Source: [Erwinia] mediterraneensis (GTDB lineage: Bacteria > Pseudomonadota > Gammaproteobacteria > Enterobacterales > Enterobacteriaceae). From it: a DNA stretch of 64,000 bases. Made by a program: the position numbers and the translations under genes. Below the pieces are notes generated by a model that made no database searches, was not told the DNA's origin, and saw only the letters and a list, made by a program, of their open reading frames with translations. Positions within the stretch are counted from its first letter, which is position 1. Each line of letters begins with the position of its first letter. The DNA lies in assembly GCF_900604315.1 (NCBI RefSeq), contig NZ_LR026978.1:741518-805517 (forward strand), given 5' to 3'. Positions 38,396-49,021 of the stretch are shown here, in pieces.

Positions 38396-40372
38396 TTACT
38401 CATCTTCAAGATAAGTATAACCGTACAGGCCGCTTTCAAACTCGGCAAGGAATTGCGCGCGCAGCTCTTCGTCCAGATCGGTCTCTTTTACCTGGTTGCG
38501 GAACAGCGTCATCAGTTCATCCGGGTTCAGCTGCACGTATTGCAGCATATCCGCCACGGTGTCGCCCTCATCCGAGAGCTGCACTTCTACCTTACCGTTC
38601 GGGCGCGCATACACATCGACCGCTTCGGTATCACCGAACAGGTTATGCATGTTGCCGAGGATCTCCTGATAGGCGCCGACCATAAAGAAGCCAAGCATCG
38701 GCGGATTATCCACATCATATTCCGGCATCGGCATGGTGGTGGCGATACCATCGCCATCTACGTAGTGGTCGATGGTGCCGTCGGAGTCACAGGTAATGTC
38801 CAGCAGCACGGCGCGACGTTGCGGTGACTGATGCAGCCCTTCCAGCGGCAAGACCGGGAAAAGCTGATCGATACCCCAGGCATCCGGCATCGACTGGAAC
38901 AGCGAGAAGTTGACGTAAATCTTATCTGCCATGCGCTCCTGCAGTTCGTCAATAATCGGACGGTGGGCGCGGTTGCTCGGATCGAGATGCTGCTGAATAT
39001 AGTGACAGATGCTCAGATACAGCTGCTCAGCCCAGGCGCGCTGTTTCAGATCATAAGTCCCTGATGAGTAACCAGTATGGATATCAAACAGATCCATCTG
39101 GCTGTCATGCAGCCATTCGCGCAGTGAGCGGCGATTTCCCGGCTCATGCATCTCCTGCCAGGTTTCCCACAGGCTGAGGATAGGACGTGGCGCTTCGGCA
39201 TCGGGCTCTTCCGGCGTACTGAACTCGTTACGCTCAACGCCAATGATATTGGAAACCAGTACCGTATGGTGCGCCGTAACCGCACGTCCCGACTCGGTAA
39301 TAACCGTAGGATGCTCCAGACCGTGCTCATCACAGGCATCGCCAATCGCCCAGATAACGTTATTGGCATATTCGTTCAGGCCATAGTTCACCGAGCAGTC
39401 AGACTGTGAACGGGTGCCTTCATAGTCCACGCCGAGACCGCCGCCCACGTCAAAACATTTGATATTGACGCCCAGCTTCGCCAGTTCGACATAGAAACGC
39501 GCCGATTCGCGCACGCCAGTGGCGATATCGCGAATATTCGCCATCTGGGAACCGAGATGGAAATGCAGCAGCTGCAGACTGTCGAGGCGATCCGCTTTGC
39601 GCATGATATCCACCAGTTGCAGCACCTGGGTCGCTGACAGGCCAAACTTCGACTTTTCGCCGCCGCTGGATTGCCATTTACCGGAGCCCTGTGACGCCAG
39701 ACGCGCACGAATCCCCAGACGAGGCACCACATTCAGACGTTCCGCCTCTTCCAGCACCAGGCGCACCTCGGTCATTTTTTCGATCACCAGATACACTTTG
39801 TGACCAAGCTTTTCGCCGATCAGCGCCAGACGGATATACTCACGATCTTTATAGCCGTTACAGACGATCACCGAACGGGTCTGTCCGGCGTGTGCCAGCA
39901 CCGCCATCAGCTCCGCCTTGGATCCCGCTTCCAGACCCAGCGGCTCGCCCGAATGGATCAGGGACTCGATCACACGCTTGTGCTGGTTCACTTTGATCGG
40001 ATAAACGAGGAAGTAGCCCCCTTTGTAGCCATAAGACTCACGGGCACGCTTGAACGCTGCGTTGATGGAACGCAAACGGTGCTGCAGGATCTGCGGGAAA
40101 CAGAACAGCGCAGGCAGGCGTTGACCTTCCGCTTCGCGCTCTTTCACCAGCTTCGCCAGATCAACGCGCACGTCCGGCATATCGGGATCCGGACAGACGC
40201 TGATATGCCCCAGTTCGTTTACGTCGTAATAGTTGTTGCCCCACCAGGCAATATTGTATGTCCGCAGCATTTTGCTGGCGTCCTGATCGTTCATCGCTAC
40301 CTCCTGCATGGAGCGGAGTACACCCTGTTCGCCTGCTGACGAACCCTTGATATTCTTCATGTCGTCAGACAT
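38396..40372 (-). CDS. speA: Biosynthetic arginine decarboxylase
   Basis: A 658-aa fold-III PLP enzyme, the same length as E. coli SpeA. PLP lysine is in [15 protein letters not shown] near residue 127; [17 protein letters not shown] and the C-terminal catalytic [10 protein letters not shown] are present. It makes agmatine from arginine for putrescine synthesis with SpeB. The start at 40372 (MSDDMKN) follows GAGGTTCGCG and matches E. coli. An in-frame-offset small ORF overlaps the start by eight bases (possible yqgB relative). Divergent from metK. Confidence 0.98.
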   Translation of the reverse strand: MSDDMKNIKGSSAGEQGVLRSMQEVAMNDQDASKMLRTYNIAWWGNNYYDVNELGHISVCPDPDMPDVRVDLAKLVKEREAEGQRLPALFCFPQILQHRLRSINAAFKRARESYGYKGGYFLVYPIKVNQHKRVIESLIHSGEPLGLEAGSKAELMAVLAHAGQTRSVIVCNGYKDREYIRLALIGEKLGHKVYLVIEKMTEVRLVLEEAERLNVVPRLGIRARLASQGSGKWQSSGGEKSKFGLSATQVLQLVDIMRKADRLDSLQLLHFHLGSQMANIRDIATGVRESARFYVELAKLGVNIKCFDVGGGLGVDYEGTRSQSDCSVNYGLNEYANNVIWAIGDACDEHGLEHPTVITESGRAVTAHHTVLVSNIIGVERNEFSTPEEPDAEAPRPILSLWETWQEMHEPGNRRSLREWLHDSQMDLFDIHTGYSSGTYDLKQRAWAEQLYLSICHYIQQHLDPSNRAHRPIIDELQERMADKIYVNFSLFQSMPDAWGIDQLFPVLPLEGLHQSPQRRAVLLDITCDSDGTIDHYVDGDGIATTMPMPEYDVDNPPMLGFFMVGAYQEILGNMHNLFGDTEAVDVYARPNGKVEVQLSDEGDTVADMLQYVQLNPDELMTLFRNQVKETDLDEELRAQFLAEFESGLYGYTYLEDE

Positions 40373-41029
40373 CGCGAACCTCTATTTTCCGTTGAGATAT
40401 GAAACAGTTGTCTGGCCTGGCCATAGTTAAACTGAGAAGGAACTCCCTCACCCTGTTCGCCGCCAACGCTAACCCTGATCTCTCCGCCTGAGCGGTTATT
40501 GCAAAGCTATAAGTGTAAAACACCTGGCCGGACTCCGCTTTACGGAACAAAAATAGCCTGAATCTTTCCCCCCAAACGGCAGGCAAAGATCATACGTGGT
40601 CAGAATGGTCGTGAAAAATTAGTCGGCACTCGTCACGGGATCATGACCGTAACAAGGCAAACTTCGGCAGAACAGAGAGACAGGTAAAGAGAGAGGAAGG
40701 ATCGCCAGCGCGCCTGAACAGCGCAGAGAACAGAAGACCTGTACGTGGTTCATTACTCTTATCACCTCCACCTATGCCTGAGCATATGGATAAATGACAT
40801 GGGTGAAAATCAGATAAGCAACTTACCTGACTGACGAGCGCAACGCGCGGTGGCGCTATCCTTTGCAGCATGAAACATGCCGCGGCGTTTTATACCTTCT
40901 GTCCGGGAAAAAAGCAAAAAGTTTCCTGACGCCGTGCCACACTGTCAGGAAAATTTTCCACCGCAGAGTTGCATTAAAATGCTGTAACAGAAAAAGGGCT
41001 GGTAATTCATTTCAGGTGTAACCTAAAAT
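40373..41029. other. speA-metK divergent intergenic region
   Basis: Long spacer between divergent speA and metK. It contains a 44-codon minus-strand ORF with a strong Shine-Dalgarno (separate entry). A minus-strand frame ending at 40365 carries RPDNCFISQRKI, which shares NCF plus a trailing lysine-isoleucine with my recollection of E. coli YqgB, located at the same place; its start cannot be fixed. The remainder shows no recognisable gene. Confidence 0.45.
40619..40753 (-). CDS. Possible 44-aa leader ORF upstream of speA
   Basis: An ATG at 40753 lies 11 bases after GGAGG within GGAGGTGAT, a nine-base match to the anti-Shine-Dalgarno sequence. The frame encodes 44 residues rich in Leu, Ser and Cys (five Cys), starting MNHVQVF and ending VTSAD, stopping 246 bases before speA. 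No homologue is recognised. It could be a translated leader that affects speA, or a chance frame after a fortuitous SD. Confidence 0.3.
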   Translation of the reverse strand: MNHVQVFCSLRCSGALAILPLSLPVSLFCRSLPCYGHDPVTSAD

Positions 41030-41061
41030 AGCCGTCCAGATGGTTTTCCATCTAAACTGGT
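41030..41061. promoter_or_regulatory. Possible MetJ boxes upstream of metK
   Basis: Four consecutive 8-mers (AGCCGTCC, AGATGGTT, TTCCATCT, AAACTGGT) resemble the MetJ met-box AGACGTCT with 4-6 matches in the first three. They are located 145-176 bases upstream of metK. MetJ with SAM represses metK in E. coli at similarly degenerate tandem boxes. Confidence 0.5.
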
Positions 41062-41205
41062 TAACTTCCAGGCTGCGTCAGCCTTTATGTGCTCGCACTT
41101 TCTTAACTGCTCGCGGCTTTGCCTGAAGGGGCGTCGGGACAGGCAATGTCTCTCTCTTACGCTATGCAGTCGAATTTAAACCATTTTAGTAAGGTAAAGA
41201 ATAGA

Positions 41206-42360
41206 ATGGCAAAACACCTTTTTACTTCCGAATCTGTATCGGAAGGACATCCTGATAAAATCGCTGACCAGATTTCTGACGCCGTACTGGATGCTATCCT
41301 TGAGCAGGATCCGAAAGCGCGTGTGGCCTGCGAAACTTACGTGAAAACCGGTATGGTGCTGGTAGGCGGTGAGATCACCACCAGCGCATGGGTAGATATT
41401 GAAGAGATTACCCGTAATACCGTACGTGATATCGGTTATGTCCATTCCGATATGGGTTTTGATGCGAATTCCTGTGCAGTACTGAGCGCTATCGGTAAAC
41501 AGTCTCCCGATATCAACCAGGGCGTTGACCGCACCGATCCGCTGGAACAGGGCGCGGGCGATCAAGGCCTGATGTTTGGTTATGCGACAAACGAAACAGA
41601 TGTGCTGATGCCGGCTCCAATTACTTACGCACACCGTCTGGTGCAGCGTCAGTCTGAAGTGCGTAAAAACGGCACCCTGCCGTGGCTGCGCCCCGATGCG
41701 AAAAGCCAGGTCACTTTCCAGTATGACGATGGCAAAATCGTCGGCATCGACGCGGTAGTGCTGTCAACGCAGCACGCTGAAGATATCGCGCAGAAAGATC
41801 TGCAGGAAGCGGTGATGGAAACCATCATCAAGCCGGTACTGCCGACCGAATGGCTGAACAGCAGCACCAAATATTTCATTAACCCCACAGGTCGTTTCGT
41901 GATCGGTGGCCCGATGGGCGACTGCGGCCTGACCGGTCGTAAAATCATCGTAGATACCTACGGCGGTATGGCACGTCACGGCGGCGGCGCGTTCTCCGGT
42001 AAGGATCCCTCGAAAGTTGACCGTTCTGCCGCTTACGCTGCGCGTTACGTGGCGAAAAACATCGTGGCGGCGGGCCTGGCTGACCGCTGTGAGATTCAGG
42101 TTTCCTACGCTATCGGCGTGGCAGAGCCGACCTCCATCATGGTGGAAACTTTCGGCACCGAGAAAATCGCTACTGAGCAGTTGACGCTGCTGGTGCGTGA
42201 GTTCTTTGACCTGCGTCCTTATGGCCTGATTCAGATGCTGGATCTGCTGCAGCCGATCTACCGCGAGACAGCAGCGTACGGACACTTTGGCCGTGAGCAC
42301 TTCCCGTGGGAGAAAACCGATAAAGCGCAGCAGCTGCGCGATGCGGCTGGCCTGCAGTAA
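41206..42360 (+). CDS. metK: S-adenosylmethionine synthase
   Basis: A 384-aa protein, the E. coli length. Signatures are [32 protein letters not shown] and [19 protein letters not shown]. It makes SAM from methionine and ATP; SAM feeds RsmE, TrmB and spermidine synthesis. The start at 41206 ([10 protein letters not shown]) is conserved; an upstream frame of 29 residues is not. Likely MetJ-controlled, single-gene transcript ended by a strong terminator. Confidence 0.99.
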   Translation: MAKHLFTSESVSEGHPDKIADQISDAVLDAILEQDPKARVACETYVKTGMVLVGGEITTSAWVDIEEITRNTVRDIGYVHSDMGFDANSCAVLSAIGKQSPDINQGVDRTDPLEQGAGDQGLMFGYATNETDVLMPAPITYAHRLVQRQSEVRKNGTLPWLRPDAKSQVTFQYDDGKIVGIDAVVLSTQHAEDIAQKDLQEAVMETIIKPVLPTEWLNSSTKYFINPTGRFVIGGPMGDCGLTGRKIIVDTYGGMARHGGGAFSGKDPSKVDRSAAYAARYVAKNIVAAGLADRCEIQVSYAIGVAEPTSIMVETFGTEKIATEQLTLLVREFFDLRPYGLIQMLDLLQPIYRETAAYGHFGREHFPWEKTDKAQQLRDAAGLQ

Positions 42361-42416
42361 GGTTCTGCCCGGCGCTTAATGCAGCGTCGGGCGTGACGCT
42401 ACCCGGTTATTTATCA

Positions 42417-42441
42417 GGGAGCCCGCAAGGGCTCCCTTTTT
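42417..42441 (+). terminator. Rho-independent terminator of metK
   Basis: A perfect 8-bp stem GGGAGCCC / GGGCTCCC with a GCAA tetraloop is followed by TTTTT. Confidence 0.93.
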
Positions 42442-42813
42442 ATTGCCAGCTTAAAACCACGTCCTGCGGGCGTGGTCATCAATACGTTTTGGCTCTGCCT
42501 TATCGTCTCTGGATTTGAATCTTACGGAACAGGCAGAGACTTCTTTTTAAGGTTTTTGGTACCCCCTATGGGGTGCAATCAAAGCCGCCTTCTATGAAGA
42601 CGGATTTTTACTTCTCAGCCTTTTCTGGCGTGCCTGAGACATTTCTGCCGCCGCCATCTTCAATACTCCATAATCATTAATGAGTTTTAGCTTTCCAGGC
42701 TGAGGACCTGATGCCAGAAGTGCAATTAAGAGTTACCCGCGCTGGCAACAAAATGGTCTGCTGATAATCACCAGCGGAAAATATATTTTCGCACTAAAAA
42801 GCATTGCCCGAAA

Positions 42814-42839
42814 TTTAATGTGATCTACATCACATTAAA
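42814..42839. promoter_or_regulatory. Near-perfect CRP palindrome
   Basis: Arms TTTAATGTGAT and ATCACATTAAA are exactly complementary around a CTAC centre, containing TGTGA-N6-TCACA. It is 396 bases upstream of galP. The distance is larger than usual for class I or II activation, so looping, a distal promoter or an unrecognised RNA is possible. Confidence 0.75.
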
Positions 42840-43139
42840 TAACCACACAGGGTTCTGTTTTGCGTCTTTGTCTCGTGCTTAAAAAAGCAATTTTTAATTT
42901 ATCAACTACAATTCATCCGCGTACAGTGGCATCTGGCTGATAACGTTTACAATTTGAAACTTTCTATTTTTCTGTGACTTATAAAGATAACTGCGTAGTT
43001 ATTTTTATAAAATTGCGTTATTTTCAGCGTCGTCTGATGGCGGCTGCGTTATGTCTTATCGGACACTTCTCAGGTGCTACACCTCACTGGTTATTTAACC
43101 TTCTCGGGCTAAAAATGCTGAATTTCAGGGTTTCAGCGT

Positions 43140-43155
43140 GTGTAAACGATTACAC
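43140..43155. promoter_or_regulatory. GalR/GalS operator of galP
   Basis: GTGTAAACGATTACAC is a perfect match to the gal operator form GTGNAANCGNTTNCAC. It lies 80 bases before the galP ATG. Confidence 0.85.
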
Positions 43156-43157
43156 CA

Positions 43158-43175
43158 AGGTGATCGCGATCACTT
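43158..43175. promoter_or_regulatory. CRP-like site next to galP operator
   Basis: AGGTGATCGCGATCACTT has the palindrome GTGATC-GC-GATCAC, lacking only the outermost T/A of TGTGA/TCACA. It adjoins the GalR operator, consistent with combined CRP and GalR/GalS control known for galP. Confidence 0.65.
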
Positions 43176-43235
43176 TTTACCCGTTAGCAGGTTTTTAACA
43201 TTGATAACAACAACGATGGCTATTTCGGAGGCAAA

Positions 43236-44633
43236 ATGCCCGGCAATACTCATAAAAGCAGGACGTCAAACAAGGCGATGACCTTCTTTGTCTGCTTTCT
43301 GGCGGCGCTCGCTGGCCTGCTGTTCGGACTGGATATCGGTGTTATCGCCGGTGCCCTGCCCTTTATTGCAAAAGATTTTAACGTGACTGCGCATGAACAG
43401 GAGTGGATCGTCAGCTCAATGATGTTTGGTGCCGCCGTGGGGGCAATCGGCAGTGGCTGGATGTCCTCCCGCCTCGGCCGTAAAAAGAGCCTGATGGCAG
43501 GCGCTATTCTGTTTGTTATCGGTTCGCTCTGGTCCGCCATGGCGCCGAATCCGGAGATGTTGATCGCCGCGCGTGTTCTGCTTGGTCTGGCAGTAGGCAT
43601 CGCCTCTTATACCGCACCGCTTTATCTCTCTGAGATCGCGCCAGAAAAAATTCGTGGCAGTATGATCTCTCTCTATCAGCTGATGATCACCATCGGTATT
43701 CTCGGTGCTTACCTCTCCGATACCGCCTTCAGCTTTACCGGTAACTGGCGCTGGATGCTCGGCATCATCACGATTCCGGCAGCCTTGTTGCTGGTCGGGG
43801 TCTTCTTCCTGCCCAACAGCCCGCGCTGGCTGGCGGCAAAAGGTAACTTCCGCGATGCGCAACGCGTACTCGATCGTCTGCGTGATACCAGCGAGCAGGC
43901 GAAACGCGAGCTGGATGAAATCCGTGAAAGCCTGAAGGTGAAACAGAGCGGCTGGGGCCTGTTCCGCAGCAACAGCAATTTCCGCCGTGCGGTGTTCCTC
44001 GGTGTTCTGTTGCAGGTGATGCAGCAGTTCACCGGTATGAACGTTATCATGTACTATGCGCCGAAAATCTTTGAAATCGCCGGTTTCAGCAATACCACCG
44101 AGCAGATGTGGGGTACGGTGATTGTGGGTCTGGTCAATGTGCTGGCGACCTTTATCGCTATCGGCCTGGTTGACCGCTGGGGACGTAAACCTACGCTGGT
44201 GCTGGGCTTCCTGGTGATGGCCGCCGGTATGGGTATCCTCGGCACCATGCTGAACATGGGTATCAACTCCGAAGGCGCGCAATACTTCGCTATCGCCATG
44301 CTGCTGATGTTTATTGTTGGCTTCGCCATGAGCGCCGGTCCGCTGATTTGGGTGCTTTGCTCGGAGATTCAGCCGCTGAAAGGGCGTGATTTCGGAATTA
44401 CCGTGTCAACCACCACTAACTGGATCGCGAACATGATCGTGGGCGCTACCTTCCTGACCATGCTGAATACGCTGGGTAATGCCGAAACCTTCTGGGTTTA
44501 CGCTGCACTCAACGTCTTCTTTATTGTGCTGACGCTGGCGCTGATCCCGGAGACCAAGAACGTCTCGCTGGAGCATATCGAACGTAACCTGATGGCGGGC
44601 AAAAAACTGCGCGACATCGGTTCACACGATTAA
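43236..44633 (+). CDS. galP: Galactose:H+ symporter GalP
   Basis: A 465-aa MFS sugar porter (E. coli 464) with 12 transmembrane segments. The sugar-porter signatures are [13 protein letters not shown] in TM1, [10 protein letters not shown] after TM2, DRWGRKPTL after TM8, [14 protein letters not shown] in TM7 and PETKNVSLE at the C terminus. It imports galactose and glucose with protons. The start at 43236 follows CGGAGGCAAA. Operator sites upstream indicate galactose induction and catabolite control. Nearly full-length identity pattern to GalP rather than AraE. Confidence 0.97.
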   Translation: MPGNTHKSRTSNKAMTFFVCFLAALAGLLFGLDIGVIAGALPFIAKDFNVTAHEQEWIVSSMMFGAAVGAIGSGWMSSRLGRKKSLMAGAILFVIGSLWSAMAPNPEMLIAARVLLGLAVGIASYTAPLYLSEIAPEKIRGSMISLYQLMITIGILGAYLSDTAFSFTGNWRWMLGIITIPAALLLVGVFFLPNSPRWLAAKGNFRDAQRVLDRLRDTSEQAKRELDEIRESLKVKQSGWGLFRSNSNFRRAVFLGVLLQVMQQFTGMNVIMYYAPKIFEIAGFSNTTEQMWGTVIVGLVNVLATFIAIGLVDRWGRKPTLVLGFLVMAAGMGILGTMLNMGINSEGAQYFAIAMLLMFIVGFAMSAGPLIWVLCSEIQPLKGRDFGITVSTTTNWIANMIVGATFLTMLNTLGNAETFWVYAALNVFFIVLTLALIPETKNVSLEHIERNLMAGKKLRDIGSHD

Positions 44634-44656
44634 TCGGCAACTCCCTGAACGGTGAA

Positions 44657-44683
44657 AACGGCGGGATTTTCCCGCCGTTTTTA
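44657..44683 (+). terminator. Rho-independent terminator of galP
   Basis: A perfect 9-bp stem AACGGCGGG / CCCGCCGTT with a 5-nt loop and TTTTATTT tail. Confidence 0.93.
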
Positions 44684-44737
44684 TTTCTCCGCTCTCCCCC
44701 GTTGAGTTCCCTGTCTGTCCGGCTTATGCTTGCCGTC

Positions 44738-45250
44738 ATGAAAGCACCTCGTCTCCCTATTGCCCTACAGCAAGCCGTGATGCGCGCCCTGCGTGAAAAT
44801 CTGCAGCGGGCCAACCATCATCTGGAACGTAACTATCCTGAACCCACCCTGCTTTATCAGCAGCGCGGCACAGCGGCAGGCACCGCCTGGCTGGAGAAAT
44901 GGGAAATCCGCCTCAATCCGGTGCTGCTGCTGGAAAACCAACAGGCATTTATTAGCGAAGTGGTGCCTCACGAGCTGGCGCATCTGCTGACCTGGAAACA
45001 CTTTGGCCGCGTACCGCCTCACGGCAAAGAGTGGAAATGGATGATGGAGAGCGTGCTTGGCGTTCCGGCGCGTCGTACACATCAGTTTGCCCTTGCCTCG
45101 GTACGCTCCCAGACCTTTGCCTATCGCTGCCGCTGTCAGCAGCATCATCTTACGGTGCGCCGCCATAACCGTGTGCTGCGTGGCGAAAGTGAATACCGCT
45201 GCGTGCAGTGCGGCACCCTGCTACAGCCGGGCGAATTCCCCGCTACATAG
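44738..45250 (+). CDS. sprT: SprT family zinc metalloprotein
   Basis: A 170-aa SprT-like protein (E. coli 165). The zincin motif is HELAH in [16 protein letters not shown] near residue 79. A C-terminal zinc ribbon has RCRCQ and RCVQCG. Function in bacteria is undefined; eukaryotic relatives are DNA-protein crosslink proteases. The start at 44738 ([14 protein letters not shown]) matches the family. It lies between galP and endA as in E. coli. Confidence 0.94.
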   Translation: MKAPRLPIALQQAVMRALRENLQRANHHLERNYPEPTLLYQQRGTAAGTAWLEKWEIRLNPVLLLENQQAFISEVVPHELAHLLTWKHFGRVPPHGKEWKWMMESVLGVPARRTHQFALASVRSQTFAYRCRCQQHHLTVRRHNRVLRGESEYRCVQCGTLLQPGEFPAT

Positions 45251-45322
45251 GCCGCAATTCTCATTTCGCCGCTAAACGCATTCTGATACCCTGCCGCCTT
45301 TTTGACGCCCGGGTAGTGGAAT

Positions 45323-46030
45323 ATGTCTCGCAAAATTGTTATCGCTTTTTCATTGTTACTTTCACCGCTTGCCGCTCACAGTCTGAGCATGAATAACTTT
45401 CACCAGAACAGTTTTCAGCAGGCCAAAACTTACGCGGTCAACATCAATAGTGACGCGCCAGGTTCGTTCTACTGCGGCTGCAAAATCAACTGGCAAGGCA
45501 AAAAGGGTGTGCCTGACCTCAGCGCGTGCGGTTACCAGGTGCGTAAAAATGCCAACCGCGCCAGCCGTATTGAATGGGAACATGTGGTCCCCGCCTGGGA
45601 GTTTGGTCATCAGCGTCAGTGCTGGCAGAACGGTGGCCGGAAAAACTGCAGCAAGGATGCAGGCTATCGCCGCATCGAATCTGATCTGCATAACCTGCAG
45701 CCTGCAATTGGCGAAGTGAATGGCGATCGCGGTAACTTTCAGTACAGCCAGTGGAACGGCAGTGAAAAGCAGTACGGCCAGTGCGCGATGAAAGTCGACT
45801 TTAAAAACAAACAGGCTGAGCCGCCTGCCCGCGCGCGTGGCGCGATTGCCCGCACTTATTTTTATATGCGCGATCAATACCAGCTGCGCCTGTCCCGCCA
45901 GCAAACCCAGCTGTTCACCGTGTGGGATAAACAGTATCCGGTTACGCCCTGGGAGTGTGAACGCGACGCACGCATCGCCAAAATACAGGGTAACCATAAT
46001 CCCTGGGTGCAGCGCGCTTGCCAGCGCTAA
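45323..46030 (+). CDS. endA: Periplasmic endonuclease I
   Basis: A 235-aa DNase, the same length as E. coli EndA. A signal peptide of about 20 residues (ends AAHSL) precedes a beta-beta-alpha metal fold, with catalytic [11 protein letters not shown] and [19 protein letters not shown] near residues 95-140. It has an even set of cysteines as expected for a secreted enzyme. It cuts double-stranded DNA in the periplasm. Immediately upstream of rsmE and gshB. Confidence 0.97.
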   Translation: MSRKIVIAFSLLLSPLAAHSLSMNNFHQNSFQQAKTYAVNINSDAPGSFYCGCKINWQGKKGVPDLSACGYQVRKNANRASRIEWEHVVPAWEFGHQRQCWQNGGRKNCSKDAGYRRIESDLHNLQPAIGEVNGDRGNFQYSQWNGSEKQYGQCAMKVDFKNKQAEPPARARGAIARTYFYMRDQYQLRLSRQQTQLFTVWDKQYPVTPWECERDARIAKIQGNHNPWVQRACQR

Positions 46031-46105
46031 AATCGCTGCCCTACACTATGCTCTTTCTTCATCTTGCCGTGTAACACTACACGGCCTATTGCCGGCAGGA
46101 TCCGC

Positions 46106-46837
46106 ATGCGTATACCTCGCATTTATCATCCCGAACCATTACAAGCAGGCAGCGACGTTTTCCTTGATGAAGACGCAGCCAATCATGTAGGCCGAGTCCT
46201 GCGCATGACCAGCGGCCAGCGCCTGGAATTGTTTGATGGCAGTAATCTGACTTTTGTGGCTGAGATCACCCAGGCAGACAAAAAGCGTGTAAAAGTAACT
46301 GTCCTTGAAAGTCAGCTGGACGATCGTGAATCGCCCCTGTATCTCCATCTGGGCCAGGTGATGTCACGTGGCGAAAAAATGGAATTTACCATCCAGAAAT
46401 CGATTGAGTTGGGTGTAAATGTCATCACGCCCTTGTTTTCTGAACGCTGTGGCGTAAAGCTGGATGCTGAGCGCCTGGCGAAAAAGATTCAGCAATGGCA
46501 AAAAATTGCGATCGCCGCCTGCGAACAGTGCGGCCGCAATCGCGTGCCGGAAATTCGTGAGGCGATGACGCTGGAAGCCTGGTGTGCGGAAGCGGATGAG
46601 AGCTTAAAACTCAATCTGCATCCACGCGCCAGCCACAGCATCAATACGCTGCCGCAACCGGTTGAGCGCGTACGCCTGCTGATCGGTCCGGAAGGCGGGC
46701 TGTCAGCGGAGGAGATCGCCATGACCGGGACGCACGGTTTTACGGACATTTTGCTCGGCCCACGCGTTTTACGCACTGAAACCACGGCCCTGACGGCGAT
46801 TACGGCACTTCAGGTGAGGTTTGGCGACTTAGGTTAA
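46106..46837 (+). CDS. rsmE: 16S rRNA (uracil1498-N3)-methyltransferase
   Basis: A 243-aa SPOUT methyltransferase, the E. coli length. The N-terminal PUA-like domain begins [12 protein letters not shown]. The C-terminal knot has [14 protein letters not shown] and [16 protein letters not shown]. It methylates U1498 of 16S rRNA using SAM. The start at 46106 follows AGGATCCGC; the in-frame extension of 14 residues is not conserved. Followed by gshB, the conserved order. Confidence 0.97.
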   Translation: MRIPRIYHPEPLQAGSDVFLDEDAANHVGRVLRMTSGQRLELFDGSNLTFVAEITQADKKRVKVTVLESQLDDRESPLYLHLGQVMSRGEKMEFTIQKSIELGVNVITPLFSERCGVKLDAERLAKKIQQWQKIAIAACEQCGRNRVPEIREAMTLEAWCAEADESLKLNLHPRASHSINTLPQPVERVRLLIGPEGGLSAEEIAMTGTHGFTDILLGPRVLRTETTALTAITALQVRFGDLG

Positions 46838-46955
46838 AGGATAATCCAGGCTGTATAAGAGACGCGCGCAGTATACAACGGCGTCCTGACTGGTCAGCCA
46901 TGGCTGCCCGCACGGAACGGGGTGGATAATCGTCCGCCTCTTTGAGGAGAGAATA

Positions 46956-47900
46956 ATGATTAAACTTGGCATCGTTATGGACCCAATCGCGTCCATTAAT
47001 ATTAAAAAAGACACCAGCTTCGCCATGTTGCTGGAAGCACAGCGCCGTGGTTATGAAATTCACTATATGGAGATGGCCGATCTCTCCCTGCGTGGCGGGG
47101 TCGCGATGGCACGCACCCGTCTGCTGAGCGTGGAACAAAACTATGACAAATGGTATGAGTTCGGCAGCGAGCAGGAAATCAAACTGGCCGATCTTAACGT
47201 GGTGCTGATGCGCAAAGATCCGCCGTTCGATACCGAATTTATCTACGCGACCTATATTCTTGAGCGCGCGGAAGAGCTGGGCACGCTGATCGTGAACAAA
47301 CCGCAGAGCCTGCGCGACTGCAATGAAAAACTCTACACCGCCTGGTTTGCCGAACTGACACCGGATACGCTGGTTACGCGCAGCAAAGAGAAACTGCGCG
47401 CTTTCTGGCAGGAGCATGGCGATATTATCCTCAAGCCGCTGGACGGTATGGGCGGCGCTTCTATCTTCCGCGTTAAGCAGGACGATCCTAACTTTTCGGT
47501 GATTACCGAGGCCCTGACCAATCACGGCAGCTTCTACTGCATGGCGCAGAACTATCTGCCCGCCATCAAAGAGGGTGATAAGCGCGTACTGATGGTGGAT
47601 GGCGAGCCGGTACCTTACTGTCTGGCGCGTATTCCACAGTCGGGCGAAACCCGTGGCAACCTGGCGGCTGGCGGACGTGGCGAAGCGCGCCCACTGAGCG
47701 AAAGCGACTGGGAAATTGCGCGCCGCGTAGGCCCGACGCTGAAAGCGAAAGGGCTAATATTTGTCGGCCTGGATATTATCGGTGATAAACTTACTGAAGT
47801 TAACGTGACCAGCCCGACCTGTGTACGTGAAATTGAAGCCGCATTTCCGATCTCCATCACCGGTATGCTGATGGACGCCATTGAGAAGCGTCTGGGCTGA
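46956..47900 (+). CDS. gshB: Glutathione synthetase
   Basis: A 314-aa ATP-grasp enzyme (E. coli 316). Conserved segments are VLMRKDPPFDTEFIYAT, ILKPLDGMGGASIFRV (ATP-binding) and NVTSPTCVREIE (metal-binding Asn). It joins gamma-glutamylcysteine and glycine. The start at 46956 follows TGAGGAGAGAATA. Upstream of yqgE-ruvX, the usual enterobacterial order. Confidence 0.98.
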   Translation: MIKLGIVMDPIASINIKKDTSFAMLLEAQRRGYEIHYMEMADLSLRGGVAMARTRLLSVEQNYDKWYEFGSEQEIKLADLNVVLMRKDPPFDTEFIYATYILERAEELGTLIVNKPQSLRDCNEKLYTAWFAELTPDTLVTRSKEKLRAFWQEHGDIILKPLDGMGGASIFRVKQDDPNFSVITEALTNHGSFYCMAQNYLPAIKEGDKRVLMVDGEPVPYCLARIPQSGETRGNLAAGGRGEARPLSESDWEIARRVGPTLKAKGLIFVGLDIIGDKLTEVNVTSPTCVREIEAAFPISITGMLMDAIEKRLG

Positions 47901-47985
47901 GTACAGAGACGGCTCATACCGTCATCAACCCATTTACCGACGCTGTGACGGATAGCGTCGGTAACTACTGCTAAATCGAGTGAGA

Positions 47986-48549
47986 ATGAATTTACAGCAT
48001 CATTTTTTGATTGCGATGCCTTCACTGCAGGATCCCCTTTTCAAGCGCTCGGTAGTCTATATCTGTGAGCACAATGATGAGGGGGCAATGGGCCTGATTA
48101 TTAACAAGCCGCTGGAAAATCTGACGGTTGAAGGCATTCTGAAAAAATTAAAAATCACCCCGGGTGAGCGCGATCCGGCTATCAAGCTGGATAAACCGGT
48201 ATTCTCTGGCGGCCCGTTGTCCGAAGATCGGGGCTTTATTTTGCACTCCGCGCAAAAAACCTATGCTTCCAGTATTCGTATCTCAGACAATACCGTGATC
48301 ACCACTTCACGCGATGTACTGGAGGCGATAGGTACGCCTGCGCAGCCGGAGCAAGTGCTGGTGGCGCTGGGCTACTGCGCCTGGGAAAAAGAGCAGCTGG
48401 AAAATGAGCTGCTGGAAAATGCCTGGCTTACCACGCCCGCCAACAGCAATATTCTTTTCCAGACGCCGATTGCCGAACGCTGGCGCGAAGCGGCGAAAAG
48501 TATCGGTATCGATATTCACAACATGACCAGCGCTGCCGGACACGCCTGA
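47986..48549 (+). CDS. yqgE: YqgE/AlgH family protein
   Basis: A 187-aa protein, the same length as E. coli YqgE. The signature [24 protein letters not shown] opens it, with [13 protein letters not shown] later. Named AlgH for Pseudomonas alginate regulation; the molecular role is not established. The ATG at 47986 is preferred to a GTG two codons upstream because it matches [12 protein letters not shown]. Its stop overlaps the ruvX start (TGATG), so the two are coupled. Confidence 0.93.
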   Translation: MNLQHHFLIAMPSLQDPLFKRSVVYICEHNDEGAMGLIINKPLENLTVEGILKKLKITPGERDPAIKLDKPVFSGGPLSEDRGFILHSAQKTYASSIRISDNTVITTSRDVLEAIGTPAQPEQVLVALGYCAWEKEQLENELLENAWLTTPANSNILFQTPIAERWREAAKSIGIDIHNMTSAAGHA

Positions 48550-48965
48550 TGACAACCCAAACGCTGTTAGGTTTTGACTTCGGCACGAAGAGTATTGGCG
48601 TTGCGGTCGGGCAGCAATTAACCGGCACAGCTCGTCCGCTGACCGCCCTGAAAGCCCAGGAGGGCACACCAGACTGGACGCTGATCGAACGACTGCTGAA
48701 AGAGTGGCAGCCCGATTTCGTGGTGGTGGGTCTGCCATTAAACATGGACGGCACGGAACAGCCGCTGACGGCTCGCGCCCGTAAGTTTGCTAATCGTCTG
48801 CATGGCCGTTTTGGCATCCGGGTTGAGCTACAGGATGAGCGTCTGAGCACTGTTGAAGCCCGCGCGGCGCTGTTTGAGCGTGGCGGCTATCGCGCGCTGA
48901 ATAAGGGCCAGGTGGACTCTCAGTCCGCGGTGATTATTCTCCAGGACTGGTTCGACAATCACTGA
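48549..48965 (+). CDS. ruvX: RuvX (YqgF) RNase H-fold nuclease
   Basis: A 138-aa protein of the family's usual length. The RNase H-like acidic residues appear in [30 protein letters not shown] and [10 protein letters not shown]. It is implicated in pre-16S rRNA 5' end maturation and is essential in E. coli. Translationally coupled to yqgE. Convergent with yggR. Confidence 0.96.
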   Translation: MTTQTLLGFDFGTKSIGVAVGQQLTGTARPLTALKAQEGTPDWTLIERLLKEWQPDFVVVGLPLNMDGTEQPLTARARKFANRLHGRFGIRVELQDERLSTVEARAALFERGGYRALNKGQVDSQSAVIILQDWFDNH

Positions 48966-49021
48966 TTAACCGATGCTCTGTCCGCTGCATGACAGATCTG
49001 CTACCAGAGCGCATGGCGCGG

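Larger units (their letters stand above)
42442..43235. other. metK-galP intergenic region
   Basis: About 790 bases, AT-rich in its right half, without a credible gene; a 74-codon frame (42974-43198) lacks an RBS and family support. It holds a near-perfect CRP site at 42814, a GalR/GalS operator at 43140 and a second CRP-like site at 43158. Confidence 0.5.

Noticed and set aside
42974..43198. 74-codon ORF between metK and galP
   Set aside because: Overlaps the GalR operator and CRP-like site, lacks a Shine-Dalgarno sequence and shows no family features.
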